A DNA stretch of 29,896 nt from Symsagittifera roscoffensis (GCF_963678635.1 NW_026971041.1:1-29896); one strand, 5' to 3'; counted from the first letter of the stretch, positions 18,182 to 29,289 are shown. Notes: generated from the sequence alone by a model not told the origin. Program-made: numbers and translations.

Positions 18182-18222
18182 GGGGGGATAAGGGGGAAAA
18201 CGGGCAAATCTGGGGGTGGGTG
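18182..18222 (+). other. G-rich cluster with quadruplex potential, copy 1
   Basis: Runs of G6, G5, G3, G5 and G3 lie within 40 bp, separated by 1-7 bases. The same cluster recurs in copy 2 at 20,342-20,384 with an added G3. A G13 run follows at 18,372-18,384 (G12 at 20,533-20,544). These stand out in an AT-rich setting. Confidence 0.7.
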
Positions 18223-18969
18223 GATTAATGGAATTGTTTTGCGACTTGCGAAAACTTAGGTTAAGGCCGTACACTCGTTCTACAAAATTAGCTGCTTTAC
18301 TCTTTTGATCAATGAAGAAATTCTTGTTAAGCTTTAATGGCGCGAATCAAAAAAAGTCCATCCAATTTGAAGGGGGGGGGGGGGCTAATTATTTTTAATA
18401 ATCCCATTCACGAATCGATCTCGAAGTCTTATACACCACTCGAAGTTTTGCCATTACTTGCTTTACTGAAAACTATATGAGTGGCACTTGGAACAATCAG
18501 ACCTTTGACCTGATATGAGCAGCCAGCACTGGTTTTCCTTGAAGAAAAACGGATCAAATTTGAAATTTTTTGTCAACCTCTGCTCGAGTAAAACAAAATC
18601 GATCATAATCACTAGTTAAAAATTGAAGATACTGCTTACAAAAAGCAAAGCTAAAAAATAAATTGCAAATCAATTAAATTGGATAGTTTTTCCCACTTTT
18701 TTTGAGATGTCTATTTCAATCCACACTAAATTAATTGCTCGTATCAAACTAAACGTGTTGTCCATGATTCAATTTCAATCTTTTTATGCCTAAATTTTTT
18801 CAAACTCAGTTTATGCTACCCAAGTATGTGGCTTTCAACAAATTTTTTAATTCATTAGAAGCTTTGGAGAAAAGGGCAGGGAATGGAAGTGACAACCTTT
18901 GTATATAAGTATATATGTATGAAGATAATGAAAATAATGTTTGTGAAAGAGACAGTTCAGAAACTTATA

Positions 18970-18988
18970 AGTATGTATGTATGTATGT
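18970..18988. repeat. GTAT microsatellite
   Basis: About four units of GTAT, preceded by an AT/GTAT-rich stretch from 18,900. The matching place in copy 2 (about 21,137) has fewer units, as expected from slippage. Confidence 0.75.
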
Positions 18989-20141
18989 CTTCATGCTTGA
19001 CAAAACAGTTTTTTTATCATTTTTTTTCCATAAAAGCTCTGTTTGACCCGTTTTTTGACATTTTAAAAAATAAGGCGAGGTAAGCACAGACAAGTACAGA
19101 TTAGGGAAACTGGGATTATACCGGGATTGAGTTGTCTTTCTTTCACAATCTTCTGCCTATGGCTTCGCTGTACTCAATGAGCTGAGCTCCAGGTTTTATT
19201 TAATTTGCGACGAATTGAGTTTTTCCTAATTTAATTGGAAAAACTTTGATCGTGTATAAAGCCTTTAAAAATCAAAGCTCAAAAAAATTTCGAATGTTAC
19301 TGCACGAAACAAACAGCTTTCACAAGTAATTGTCAAAGTTCAAACGAAAAGTGAAAAAATATAATGTTAAGCATGGTAGTTTGGGAAGCCGCACATCCGA
19401 ATTCCACTATGTCATGTGAAAACTTTTGACCATATCGCAAATTGTTTTCAATCATGTCGCAATCATTTTTTTGACCATTTCGCGACAAATTGTTAGACCA
19501 TGTCGCAACTAATTTTCAAACAATTGCAACTGAGAAATTTTTTGTCCACCGCTAAAAAAACACCGTCCAGCAGACTATGAATTTTAATTCGCAAAATTGA
19601 AGTCAAAGTCCCTCAAAGTCGAAAACTTTACAATCGAACAGGTAGAAAACAAAGGTTGTCGCAGTAAAATACGTTTTTTATTTTCAGCCCCTGATGTCAA
19701 AATGGTTATTCCTGCGAAAAATTTTGAATCCCTCACCACCCAAAGGATTCGACCTCTTGAGCACCCATAGGGTCACTGTTGGTTTTTTTTGTAAAGGGTT
19801 CTCGACAGATCGACCCTAAAATTTTAGAGCGCATATGATGCCAAAACATATTGATTTTGAGTGAAAGCGCGCGCTGAAAAACCGCGCATTTTTTGTCGAA
19901 GTGTCCTAAATTGCTTCTGCCAGTATTTTTTCAAAGTTTTGACGGAGTTTTGATCAATTTTTTGACGATGTGTTCGAAAGTAAACTGCCCATTAATTAGT
20001 GTTCGAAGTTCAACTGCCGATCAACTGCCCGCCGTGTAATTTGGTTGTTTTTCGGGATTATCATAAAAAGAAACTGAAACGTTCTATACATTTGAGACTC
20101 TCCTTCAGGCTGATCATTATTTAGTTATACTTTTCTTTTAC

Positions 20142-22315
20142 TATAGTTTAGATCCGGTTCCAGTGCATATCTTTGAAATTAAATAAAATTTATTTATTTT
20201 TAATTTTTCATATTAATTTAAACTCAAAACTCTTTGCGATCGTAGTCAAATTGGATCTCACTAGTTTTTTCTGATGCTCAGAATCAGCTTTTGTGAGAAA
20301 AAAAAATCACAGTTGGTTATCTTATAAGACCTACAAACGTTGGGGGGATAAGGGGGCAAACGGGCAAATGTGGGGGTGGGTGGGTTAATGGAATTGTTTT
20401 GCGACTTGCGAAAACTTAGGTTAAGGCCGTACACTCGTTCTACAAAATTAGCTGCTTTACACTTTTGATCAATGAAGAAATTCATGTTAAGCTTCGTTGA
20501 CGCGAAACAAAAAAAGTCCATCCAATTTGAATGGGGGGGGGGGGCTAATTATTTTTAATAATCCAATTCACAAATCGATATCGAAGTCTTATACACCACT
20601 CGAAGTTTTGCCAATACTTGCTTTACTGAAAACTATATGAGTGGCACTTGGAATATTCAGACCTTTGACCTGATACGAGCAGCCAGCACTGGTTTTCCTT
20701 GAAGAAAAACGGATCAAATTTGAATTTTTTTGTCAACCTCTGCTCGAGTAAAAAACAATCGATCATAATCACTAGTTAAAAATGGAATATACTGCTAACA
20801 ATAAGCAAAAGCAAAGCTAAAAAATAAATTGCAAATCAATTATATTGGATAGTTTTTCCCACTTTTTTTGAGATGTCTTTTTCAATCCACACTAAATTAA
20901 TTGCTCGTATCAAACTAAACGTGTTGTCCATGATTCAATTTCAATCTTTTTATGCCTAAATTTTTTCAAACTCAGTTTATGCTACCCAAGTATGTGGCTT
21001 TCAACAAATTTTTTAATTCATTAGAAGCTTTGGAGAAAAGGGCAGGGAATGGAAGTGACAACCTTTGTATATAAGTATATATGTATGAATATAAAGAAAA
21101 TAATGTTTGTGAAAGAGATAGTTTAGAAACTTATAAGTATGTATGTATAATTGTCTTTATGCTTGACAAAACAGTTTTTATCTTTTTTTCCATAAAAGCT
21201 CTGTTTGACCCGTTCTTCGACATTTTAAAAAATAAGGCGAGGTAAGCACAGACAAGTACAGATTAGGGAAACTGGGATTATACCGGGATTGAGTTGTCTT
21301 TGTTTCACAATCTTCTGCCTATGGCTTCGCTGTACTCAATGAGCTGAGTTCCAGGTTTGATTTAATTGATTCAAGCGACGAGTTGAGTTTTTCCTAGTTT
21401 AATTGGAAAAACTTTGATCGTATACAAAGCCTTTAAAAATCAAAACTCAAAAAATTTCGATTGTTAATGCACGAAAGAAACAGCCTTCACAAGTAATAGT
21501 CAGAGTTCAAACATCTCAATGAGTGAAAAAATATAATGTTAAGCATGGTAGTTTGGGAAGCCGCACATCCGAGTTCCACTATGTCATGTGGAAACTTTTG
21601 ACCATATCGCAAATTGATTTCAATCATGTCGCGATTATTTTTTTTGACCATTTCGCGGCAAATTGTTAGACCATGTCGCAACTAATTTTCAGACAATTGC
21701 AACCGAGATCGTATGAAACTTTTTGTCCACCGCTAAAAAACCCTGTCCAGCAGACTATGGATTTTCATTTGCAAAATTGAAGTCAAAGTCCCTCAAAGTC
21801 GAAAACTTTACAATCGAAAAGGTACAAAACAAAGGTTGTCGCAGTAAAATACGTTTTTTATTTTCAGCCCCTGATGTCAAAATGGTTATTCCTGCGAAAA
21901 ATTTTGAATCCCTCACCACCCAAAGGATTCGACCTCTTGAGCACCCATAGGGTCATTTTTGGTTTTTTTGTAAAGGGTTCTCGACAGATCGACCCTAAAA
22001 TTTTAGAGCGCATATGATGCCAAAACATATTGATTTTGAGTGAGAGCGCGCGCTGAAAAACCGCGCATTTTTTGTCGAAGTGTCCTAAATTGCTTCTGCC
22101 AGTATTTTTTCAAAGTTTTGACGGAGTTTTGATCAATTTTTTTGAAGAAGTGTTCGAAAGTCAACTGCCCATTAATTAGTGTTCGAAGTTCAACTGCCGA
22201 TCAACTGCCCGCCGTGTGATTTGGTTGTTTTTTGGGATTATCATAAAAAGAAACTGAAACGTTCTATACATTTGAGACTCTCCATTCAGGCTGATCATTA
22301 TACTTTTCTTTTTCT
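20142..22315. repeat. 2.16-kb tandem unit, copy 2
   Basis: Colinear with copy 1 from TATAGTTTAGATCCGG to the CTTTTCTTT near 22,310. Differences are scattered single bases and small indels, for example AAGCAAAAGC near 20,808 and a shortened region before 22,305. By eye the two are very similar, so the duplication is far younger than the divergence of the flanking LTR elements. After 22,315 the sequence no longer matches the start of a unit, so there is no third copy. Confidence 0.9.
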
Positions 22316-22950
22316 ATTTAAAGAATTGAGTGTTGATTGTATCTATTTTTTCCTGATAAGTATCAGGTTGATCCGTTGATTTTTTAATTGATTAAAAAGG
22401 CCGAATTACCCAAGATTGTTTATTGTAACTTTCCGAAAAAACAACCCACTAGAGATTATTCTCAAAGCAAAAATCTCGTAGGCTCATCCAATCAACGCCT
22501 TTTAAACAGTCCAAAACTGACTGAACTTATCGCTTTTTATTCTGATTTCTTGAATACTGAGATCTGTTTGCTTGACAAAGTTTTTGCAAACTAAGTCTAT
22601 CCCCCACTCCTTGTCTCTTGTTAAGTTTTTATCCCTAAACAGAATTGGTTCTATAAAAAAAATGTGCTATCGAGTCGTCAGCTGTTTCTCATTCTTACCA
22701 AACGTAACACTACGCGTCAGCTCTTATGCTTTTTTTTTCTGAAAAACAATTTCATAGATGGTTTTGGACTTTTTTGATTACATAGCCTTCTGTGCTATTC
22801 CATCTTTTTGCAAAAACGAGCTTGTAGTCAGATTAACTTTTATTAGCAACCGTATTCTCTGAGAGCTCCATCAGTATAAAATCTGGCAAACTAGTTAGTA
22901 AGTACATGTTTTATGAGGGACAATTAAATTCTTTTTGATGTGAAAAGAGT
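22316..22950. other. AT-rich gap, one doubtful ORF
   Basis: No recognised gene. A + strand frame at 22,388-22,594 (68 codons) has a fairly protein-like composition (KLTELIAFYSDFLNTEICLL) and could be an exon remnant, but nothing supports it beyond composition. The rest is AT-rich without repeats that I can see. Confidence 0.3.
22838..22843 (-). terminator. AATAAA signal downstream of coiled-coil ORF
   Basis: On the - strand CTAATAAAAG lies about 111 bp past the TAA of the coiled-coil frame, a typical distance for a polyadenylation signal. Chance occurrence is plausible in AT-rich DNA. Confidence 0.3.
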
Positions 22951-22953
22951 ATG

Positions 22954-23237
22954 TTAATAGCCAGAAGTTTTGGGACTTTGCGATCCAGTGGTGCTCGGAG
23001 CACTGGTCGTTTTATCTATTTTTTGCAGAAGTTTATACATGCTGTCTAGTTTTTCGTCTTTCGTATTGATTTCCTCTCTTAATAGTCTCGCATTCTTTTC
23101 GATTTCGGTTTTTATTTCGTCTTGCATTTTGCTCTGCAGTTCGTCTTTTATTTCCTTTTTCAGTTTGTTTTTGAGTTCCTCCTTTCTGGTCTCTTTCTCC
23201 TCTTTCTGCTCTTCGTCCATGAATCGCAGTCTCTCTG
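22954..23237 (-). CDS. Charged coiled-coil protein fragment, possibly a terminal exon
   Basis: On the - strand the frame runs from about 23,237 to TAA 22,954-22,956. Nearly the whole piece is Lys/Glu-rich heptad-like coiled coil (MDEEQKEEKETRKEELKNK, and later LDSMYKLLQKIDK), followed by a Ser/Thr/Pro tail. Just upstream on the - strand there is ATGTTTTTTTTCAG, a good polypyrimidine-AG 3' splice site, so this may be the last exon of a gene. The first ATG after the splice site is at 23,221-23,219. AATAAA at 22,843-22,838 lies about 111 bp past the stop. I recognise no family. Low-complexity coiled coils can also be remnants of transposon ORF1, so the case for a host exon is moderate. Confidence 0.4.
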
Positions 23238-23531
23238 AAAAAAAACATGTGCTTTGATCCAAAACGAGCCTTTACGATAGCTTATTTGGCTGATGACAGT
23301 TCGAGTTGCTGAAATTACGATAAATGTCTTTTTGATAGCTCTTATCACGCCAACTATTTGTTTTTTGAACCAATTGAAATATGTGAAAGAACTTCTTCTT
23401 GTAGTGTTATAGTTTTTTTTTCTTTTTGATTTTCTCGTAAAGTCATGTAACCTAATAAATCATCTGAACGTGTTGAGTAACATATCATATCAAAGCCCTT
23501 TCAGCCGCGATCCGTACATAAGAACACACTA

Positions 23532-23911
23532 GCGGATTATGGATTAGAGGCGGAGGGGGACGGACGCCCCCCTTCAGGGATTTGACCCCCTGCTGACCCA
23601 AAGGATCCCCCTTTGTACTTTTTTGGAATATCCATATTTGGTGATGGACCCTTAAAACTTTCTAAGGGCCCTTCGGCGCCAATCTATACTAATTTTAAGG
23701 GAGGAGAGCGTGCCAAAAAACGCGATTTTTTGGTCGAAGTTTTCCAAAAAATGCCTGAAAACGCCTTTTTTGAACTTTTTTCAAAAATTTGCTTGAGCCG
23801 CAGGGTCTGTAAAGTGGTTTGGAAGAGCTCAGAAAATCAATTTCGTCGACCTAAAAAAAAGTCGACAAAATTTTAATCCAACACTCCCCCTCGAGAAAAC
23901 CCTAGATCCGC
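23532..23911. mobile_element. Candidate non-autonomous element with imperfect terminal inverted repeats
   Basis: Starts GCGGATTATGGATTAGAGG, rich in G further in. Ends so that its reverse complement starts GCGGATCTAGGGTTTTCTCG, also followed by GAGGGGG. The match is imperfect but both ends share GCGGAT and a G5 run at similar distance. The inside is compositionally unlike its flanks (CCCC and GGCGCC patches). An 87-codon frame inside (23,613) looks like chance. A short inner stretch, ACGCGATTTTTTGGTCGAAGT, resembles CCGCGCATTTTTTGTCGAAGT of the 2.16-kb unit. I cannot define target duplications. Confidence 0.4.
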
Positions 23912-25899
23912 GCCTGCAACAACATTTCCAAATTTTTGTCCCAGTTTTGAGAAAAACAGGTTTTAAAATTTTAATTTTTTGTCTGAATTCAAGCAAAGAA
24001 AGTGAGCGTGCTTAAGATTAACATGCTTGCAATAGCTTACTTTTGCTCAATCAAAGCCGTGAAAATTTTTATTTTTCTCAAAGTTTTTTTTTAGTTTTTC
24101 GAGTCTTTTTTCAGCAAAATATGTATTGCAAATGACCTATTTTACTACTTCAAAATAGTAAACGGCTTATTTTTAGTTTGAAAAAAAAAGTTTTTTGTTT
24201 GAGTTTTTCTCAAGACTATAGTCGGAAAATTCATGCTACAAGCACAATATATTCTTGTTTGTTTTTGCAATTTGATGAGTAAATTTTGCTATTGAATTGT
24301 TGTATACATTGATTAAAGTCCCCCAGGATGCAGTACCTGGGTTGACCAAAACTCCCTAATACACAGTTTCAATATACGAAAAACTTCTTACCATAAAAGT
24401 CCATACGTACAGAAATTTGTATGAAATCTCTATGGCAAGCCTTTAATTTATATAGGAGAGTTGCATGACAATATTTTTTCTTTACACAAAAACAAAATTT
24501 CTAAGTTTAATTTCTAAAATTTTTGAGTTGTTTTTGTAACCAAACGCAAGTGCCAAAAACGTTGGTTTACTCGAAGCTTGAGTCACCGCTGGTTGGATGG
24601 TCTTGCTTTTACAATGAACAGAAAACGACCTGAATTGTCTTAGAGTTGTCTTACACAAATGATATATAACGAAAATAACACTTTTTTCAATTTTGGAGAA
24701 ATTTTTTAGGGTTGATTTTTTTAAAATGTGAATTCTGTAACTAGCAAACCATGATCATAAACATGAACAAAAAATAAGAATTTAAAGCATTTTTTAAAAA
24801 ATTTTTGAGCAAAAAAGAAAAACTCTACTACTAGTGTATCCAGGACTACGCTATGCAAACGAAAACAAAATTTGAGCGTAATTTTAGTTGAAAAATGGTT
24901 CATGTTTGAGTACAAAATTCTTTTTGCGGTTACAAAAAAAAACAAAAAAAAGTTAGGTAACGTCAGAATTAAAACAAAAATTTTTTGTTATTGCCATAAA
25001 AAAGCTGTTCATACAATTTACATGTATGGAAATTGTATGATTAGCTTTTTCTCGACAAAAAAATTTATTAAGATACACCGAATTTTATGCCAAAACAAAA
25101 AAACTGCTAAAAGTATGAAGTTTGTATAACTATTATTTCTTTTCCTAGGCTTAGTTAATGAAATTGTAACATCAGCTTTTTTGGTCTATGGAAATGAACA
25201 CAAAATTCTTATCTTATTAGGTCTAAGCCGAGCATTGTATATACTGATATATACTGACTCTATCATAAGCCTTGCCAAAACCGTGCTGTGAGGGCCTAAT
25301 TTGCAAGATTGATGAGCGGATCTGGCTTTAAAAATGCAGACTCTTTAGGAAGTTTATTTCTCTTATTCATTCCTGGGTGTAATTCAGTCTGAAATTGGTA
25401 AATTATGCAAAACAAAATTTTTCTTATTAATGACTGTCTTTTTTTAAAATCTCGAATCACACCTATTATGTTTTTAACAAACTTTTACAATTGATATTGC
25501 AAATTTCCTATGGGCCAAAATTTAGGCCGAAAAATACTCAACTACGCCATTAATCCTTCTTTTCAGTTCTTGACCTGATTGGATAAAAAACAAAGCAATT
25601 ACTAGCAGACTACTCATAGCTGAAACAAATAGCTTTGCGATCAATATTTCATGTAAATGTGTTAATAAGAAATCATAAATATTTCAAAAACAAATTAAAA
25701 ATTTTCAATTGGTAATTTTCTTGTATTGGTAATTTCCCCCCCTCAAGCAATTTTAAAAACAAATGGTACGATTATCATCTAGTAACCCTTCAATTGGTGC
25801 GCCACCTTGCCTCAATTCAGTTTAGAGCGTGACATGATAAGAGTTATTCGTTTACGGTACGGAAAGTTGATAAGTAAAAGCTCATTTGGAACCAGTTCA
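23912..25899. other. AT-rich stretch without recognisable genes
   Basis: Dominated by A and T runs, with frames no longer than ~85 codons on both strands and of AT-biased composition. One small palindrome CCCAGG-ATGCAGTA-CCTGGG occurs near 24,323-24,345. I see no RNA gene, no clear transposon ends and no convincing coding. Confidence 0.5.
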
Positions 25900-26138
25900 A
25901 AACAAGTAGTTATTTTTTCCTATTTCATTCTTGATAAACTATCTCTGTAAAATACAGAGAACTAGCCAATCATGACCCATAACTAACACTTTAAGAAATT
26001 TCTAAAGCTGAAATTTTCTATAGTTTAAGCCAGAACAGAAAAAATTTAACTTAGGAAACAGCTGCTCTTTCCCAAAACAGTTCCTGATAACTGATCTTGC
26101 AAATACCAGTATACACTAGATCCTTTGAGACAAGGAGA

Positions 26139-26145
26139 TATAAAA
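26139..26145 (+). promoter_or_regulatory. TATA box of right LTR
   Basis: TATAAAA lies in the conserved block AGGAGATATAAAAGGAAGA. The left copy has GATAAAA at the same place. Conserved sequence begins about 30 bp downstream, which suits a U3/R boundary. Confidence 0.5.
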
Positions 26146-26828
26146 GGAAGATTCAGATCGACATTAGACTAAGAAGAGGCACGAATCTATCCAGGCGAAA
26201 AAAAGATAGCGTGACGAACATACTGTGTACCTTATCTGAAACTACACTATGAGTGAGCCATTCCGGACCTTACCTCATCTAATGCGACCAAGAGTCTCGA
26301 ACGAATTTATAGTTAGCACATTCAAAATAGATAAAATATCTGAGATCCAAATTAAAAAAAGTTAAGAAGTATTGAAAACTTAGCTCCACAAAAGTCTACT
26401 AAAAAGTCACTCTCAATGATTCAATCAATACCAACGAGTTTGCAACATTACATTAGTTCAAAACCCGAATAGCGGATTGAGCTTCAACGTCATGAAACAA
26501 AAATCAGACTGCACTGACTACTTCTCTACAATATCAACAATGCAGTGCATTTTCAATCACTAACGTAAAACAAAATTGGTTGAAGCAGTAAAATTTTTAA
26601 AACTAAAAAAATTGAATAAAAAAAACACAAGTTTTACCACAATTTTCAAAATTTTCTTGCTTCTCAAGAACTTATATTCTCATACTCTCATCCATCGTGG
26701 TTCTTTGTTTCTTCATCCAAGATATAGCACAAAAAATTCCTTCAAAAAATTAATCTCATTTAAATCTTAACTTTTTTGACAACAATTTTCTTTAAGTTCA
26801 AACTTTTTTTTATTTTTAAATGAAGTCT

Positions 26829-26971
26829 TTACAAGGCCTATCCTTGTTTCAAGCAAACTAATTTTCATTTAAGCCTGAATCTCAAGGCTATCTTTGGATC
26901 TTTAATTTTCACCTCAATTTTGCATTTAAAACCATTTTAAAATATTTGATCATCAAGGCTTTCCTTGGATC
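26829..26971 (+). repeat. Three hairpin motifs in right LTR
   Basis: Copies at 26,829 (ACAAGGCCTATCCTTG), 26,881 (CTCAAGGCTATCTTTGGATC) and 26,948 (ATCATCAAGGCTTTCCTTGG). The core CAAGG-CTTT-CCTTG is an inverted repeat able to form a small hairpin. The order and spacing (52-67 bp) mirror the left LTR. Confidence 0.65.
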
Positions 26972-27211
26972 AAATAGAACAATTTTATTCACCCCATCTC
27001 CTATTACGAAGGTTTAACCTTCAGTCTCTAAACTTTACAAACGACCCTAGACCAACAGAAATTTTCAATTAAATAACCATCATAAATAAGAAAAACAGTA
27101 AACAACTTCGGTTACTCAAATTCATTTGAACCCCTCCTTTTAATTGACCTGGGCTAAAATAAATCATAAAATTAAAAAGATTCAAAATAGTATGGGTTCT
27201 AAATAGACCGG

Positions 27212-27683
27212 AACCTTGTGGATAAATTTACATTTCTCCAACGCTTAACCACAAATCACACCCCAATTAAGATCAAATTTCTCAGTTAACTTAATCATTC
27301 GGAAATATAAAATCATTCTAACGAAGCGATATACTCTCTCTTCAACCCGTCTATACTTGACAACATATTCCAAAGATTAAGAAAACCTCACAAAAAATGT
27401 AAGAACTAACAGTTTAGGAAAAAAATTATCCCCTGAATTTTACACCCATCACTTTAACACATATGCCCAGAGATAGTTTAGTAAACAAACAACCAATAAA
27501 CCTAAGATCGGAAAACTAACAAGAAATAGGCTATACACAAAAACAAAATCAAAACGAGTCAAATTTGTCAAGAACACGAAATGCAGTTTCGGAATTTGAT
27601 TCAACAACAATACAAAAACCTCAAAACCTCAAAACCGAGGTCTATTCCACGACAAAAGTAAACCAGTAGACAATCAAAAAATT
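27212..27683 (+). pseudogene. Pre-Gag N-terminal segment, right copy
   Basis: Starts NLVDKFTFLQRLTTNHTP, matching the left copy, and is interrupted soon after by several stops and shifts. It has GTG where a Met might be expected and an in-frame TAA shortly before, exactly as in the left copy. The part after ~27,480 is Lys/Asn/Gln-rich. Function unknown. Confidence 0.5.
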
Positions 27684-27750
27684 TTGGAAGAACCTCAAAA
27701 CCGAGATCTCATCCACGCCAAAAGTAAACCAGTAGACAATCGAAGATCTT
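27625..27750 (+). repeat. 66-bp in-frame tandem duplication in pre-Gag
   Basis: AACCTCAAAACCGAG begins at 27,625 and again at 27,691. The following ~50 bp (TCCACG, AAAAGTAAACCAGTAGACAA) are repeated with few differences. The period is 22 codons, so the frame is kept. Confidence 0.85.
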
Positions 27751-28286
27751 TTTCAGAATCAAAATCAACAACAACATCATCTATAAAAGGTAAACATAGA
27801 ATATTAAATTCATATCTTCTCAAATCAGTAAGACTCTATGATGGGAATCAACCAATAAGACACCTTGAAAGTTACACTTTAACTGTAATTCCGCACGAAA
27901 AATTGACTCAATAGGATGATAATTCTGACGATGACTTTATCGTTCCCTTTGTCAATAATCTACAAAGCGAACCCGCTACAGGACATGTACACTTTTGCCT
28001 CAAACTAAACGTATTTTTATTTGAAGAAAGAAATAGTCGATCTAAACATGATTTTTCTGAAGTAAAATTTAAAAATATAAATTTGTTCATTACCGACCAG
28101 GTATCAGTTATATCACTTCAATTACAAACAGATGACATAGAAGTAGATTTTTCAAAAATTTTTACAGAATATAGCAAAGTTTCCAACATCAAAACTCAAA
28201 AAGAGCAAACTAATTTTTCACTGATATTCATTGATGTTTTTTTCCTTTTTTTTATTTCTAGGTTTTTCTATTTAAGAAACAAATGA
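27684..28286 (+). pseudogene. Pre-Gag central segment, right copy
   Basis: One frame over about 200 codons with a single TAG at 27,912. It contains Lys/Ser-rich then NQPIRHLESYTLTVIPHEK, an acidic DDNSDDDF patch just after the TAG, a strand-rich stretch (HVHFCLKLNVFLFEE) and FSKIFTEYSK. Matches to the left copy at NQPIRH and FSK-FT-Y support past coding. No family is recognised. The last part (FFLFFISRFFYL) is hydrophobic only because of T-rich slippage; the left copy has a mixed sequence there. Confidence 0.55.
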
Positions 28287-28875
28287 AACCTTTTATGTAT
28301 CACCACCGCAAACATCTCGACACGCAATAGTGGGACGCGAAAAAACCTCTTTTTTCACAATACCTAGACTCATTTCTTGATACACTCATCCAATAAGGAA
28401 ATATCACAGATAATTAAAGCTGATCTACAAAGAGTCCTAATATAGTTCATTAAAGATTTTTTCCTACATAATTTAGACCTAATTTCACAAGCAAGAAAAA
28501 ATTTTACACCACAAACAAACGATGAAAATAATTTAGCAGGCAAAACAGATTATGTATGTGCCCCTGAATAACATGAGCAACTCTTTCCTCGTACAGAGAT
28601 AACCTAAGAGTGAGTCCATTAACAACTGACACCACACCCTTAACTTATAATGCAAAATTTAAGAAAAAGACAAGCAACAATAGCTTATGTTCAGCAATAA
28701 TTAAGACATCGGAAATCTTTATTGGTAAAAGAAACTGAAAACAACCGAACACAATTATACCCAACATGCGCCAAAACCAACTTCTCAATCTGTAAGTTTT
28801 AGCGATAAGAAAACCTCAGACAGATGGAGCTGAAAGTTTTCCATTTTTTATCAAAAAAACCTAGCTAACAGGCAA
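28287..28875 (+). pseudogene. Decayed helical segment of pre-Gag, right copy
   Basis: No long open frame, but FIKDFFLHNLDLISQARK and DENNLAGKTDYVCAPE (about 28,445-28,570) match the well-preserved left copy segment. The rest, to 28,875, is too broken to follow. Confidence 0.5.
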
Positions 28876-29172
28876 TTGAAAAGAAGCCAACCACACTATT
28901 CTGAAGACGAAGAGTACTTTCATCAAAACCAACAGCAATGTAATAACAATCAACGAAAAAATCAACGAAATTTTATAGATCAACCAGATGATATTTTTCA
29001 ACCGTACATTTTCGAACCGTATATGAACTCTAAAAAACCAAGGCAAAAACAACAACGACTTTCTCAACGAGAAAATTTGGCACAACCTAATAGTAACAAA
29101 CAATTGCAATACTGTACAAATAGCCTAAGTTATCAAACCGAATCCATCAGAAATGAAGTCCCATTACCCTAA
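28876..29172 (+). pseudogene. Gln/Asn-rich segment, right copy
   Basis: 98 codons, open, very rich in Gln and Asn (NQQQCNNNQRKNQRN), with an acidic start SEDEEYF that matches SSDDEKHF in the left copy. Likely disordered. It precedes the capsid-like segment and could be the linker between the pre-Gag and capsid domains. An in-frame TAA follows at 29,170. Confidence 0.5.
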
Positions 29173-29289
29173 AATTTACAACAACATAAAATTACAAATA
29201 ATCGATAATTTTTACGCAATTACGAAATACAGCAAAATCACTTTAAATGACAAGGACCCCTTACCTTTTCGGAAGTTTATCTATAACAT

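Larger units (their letters stand above)
17984..20141. repeat. 2.16-kb tandem unit, copy 1
   Basis: Begins TATAGTTTAGATCCGG and is repeated almost completely from 20,142. It is AT-rich, without a conserved long ORF: the 66-codon frame at 18,883 is broken in copy 2. It holds a G-rich cluster, a G13 run, GTAT microsatellite, a short CCATnTCGC repeat (about 19,429-19,515), and a GC-rich knot GCGCGCGCTG near 19,870. Both copies share the short open stretch ending RIRPLEHP (to 19,770 and 21,950), which is preceded by TTTTATTTTCAG. I see no terminal inverted repeats. It could be a tandemly duplicated non-autonomous element or simply a local duplication. Confidence 0.9.
25900..27190 (+). repeat. Right 5' LTR-like region
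   Basis: About 1.29 kb, aligned to the left LTR-like region along most of its length, with the TATA box, the ACTAAGAAG-GCACGAATCTATC block and the three hairpin motifs in the same order. Non-coding. A TGG-starting candidate primer site follows at 27,193. Confidence 0.55.

Noticed and set aside
18883-19083. 66-codon frame in tandem copy 1
   Set aside because: Broken in copy 2 and overlapping the GTAT microsatellite, so not conserved coding.
19429-19515. Short spaced repeats (CCATnTCGC) as a CRISPR-like array
   Set aside because: The units are degenerate, only ~10 bp long and within a eukaryotic AT-rich duplicated unit; no array structure.
22970-23257. 95-codon Ser/Leu/Phe-rich + strand frame
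   Set aside because: Mirror image of the Lys/Glu-rich coiled-coil frame on the other strand; the hydrophobic Ser/Phe run is the expected shadow.
23613-23876. 87-codon + strand frame inside the 380-bp element
   Set aside because: Composition follows the T-runs and GC patches of the element; no protein pattern.
14366-26000. tRNA genes or other small RNA genes
   Set aside because: Several GTTCGA-like strings occur, but none sits in a cloverleaf-compatible setting with an A box at the right distance.
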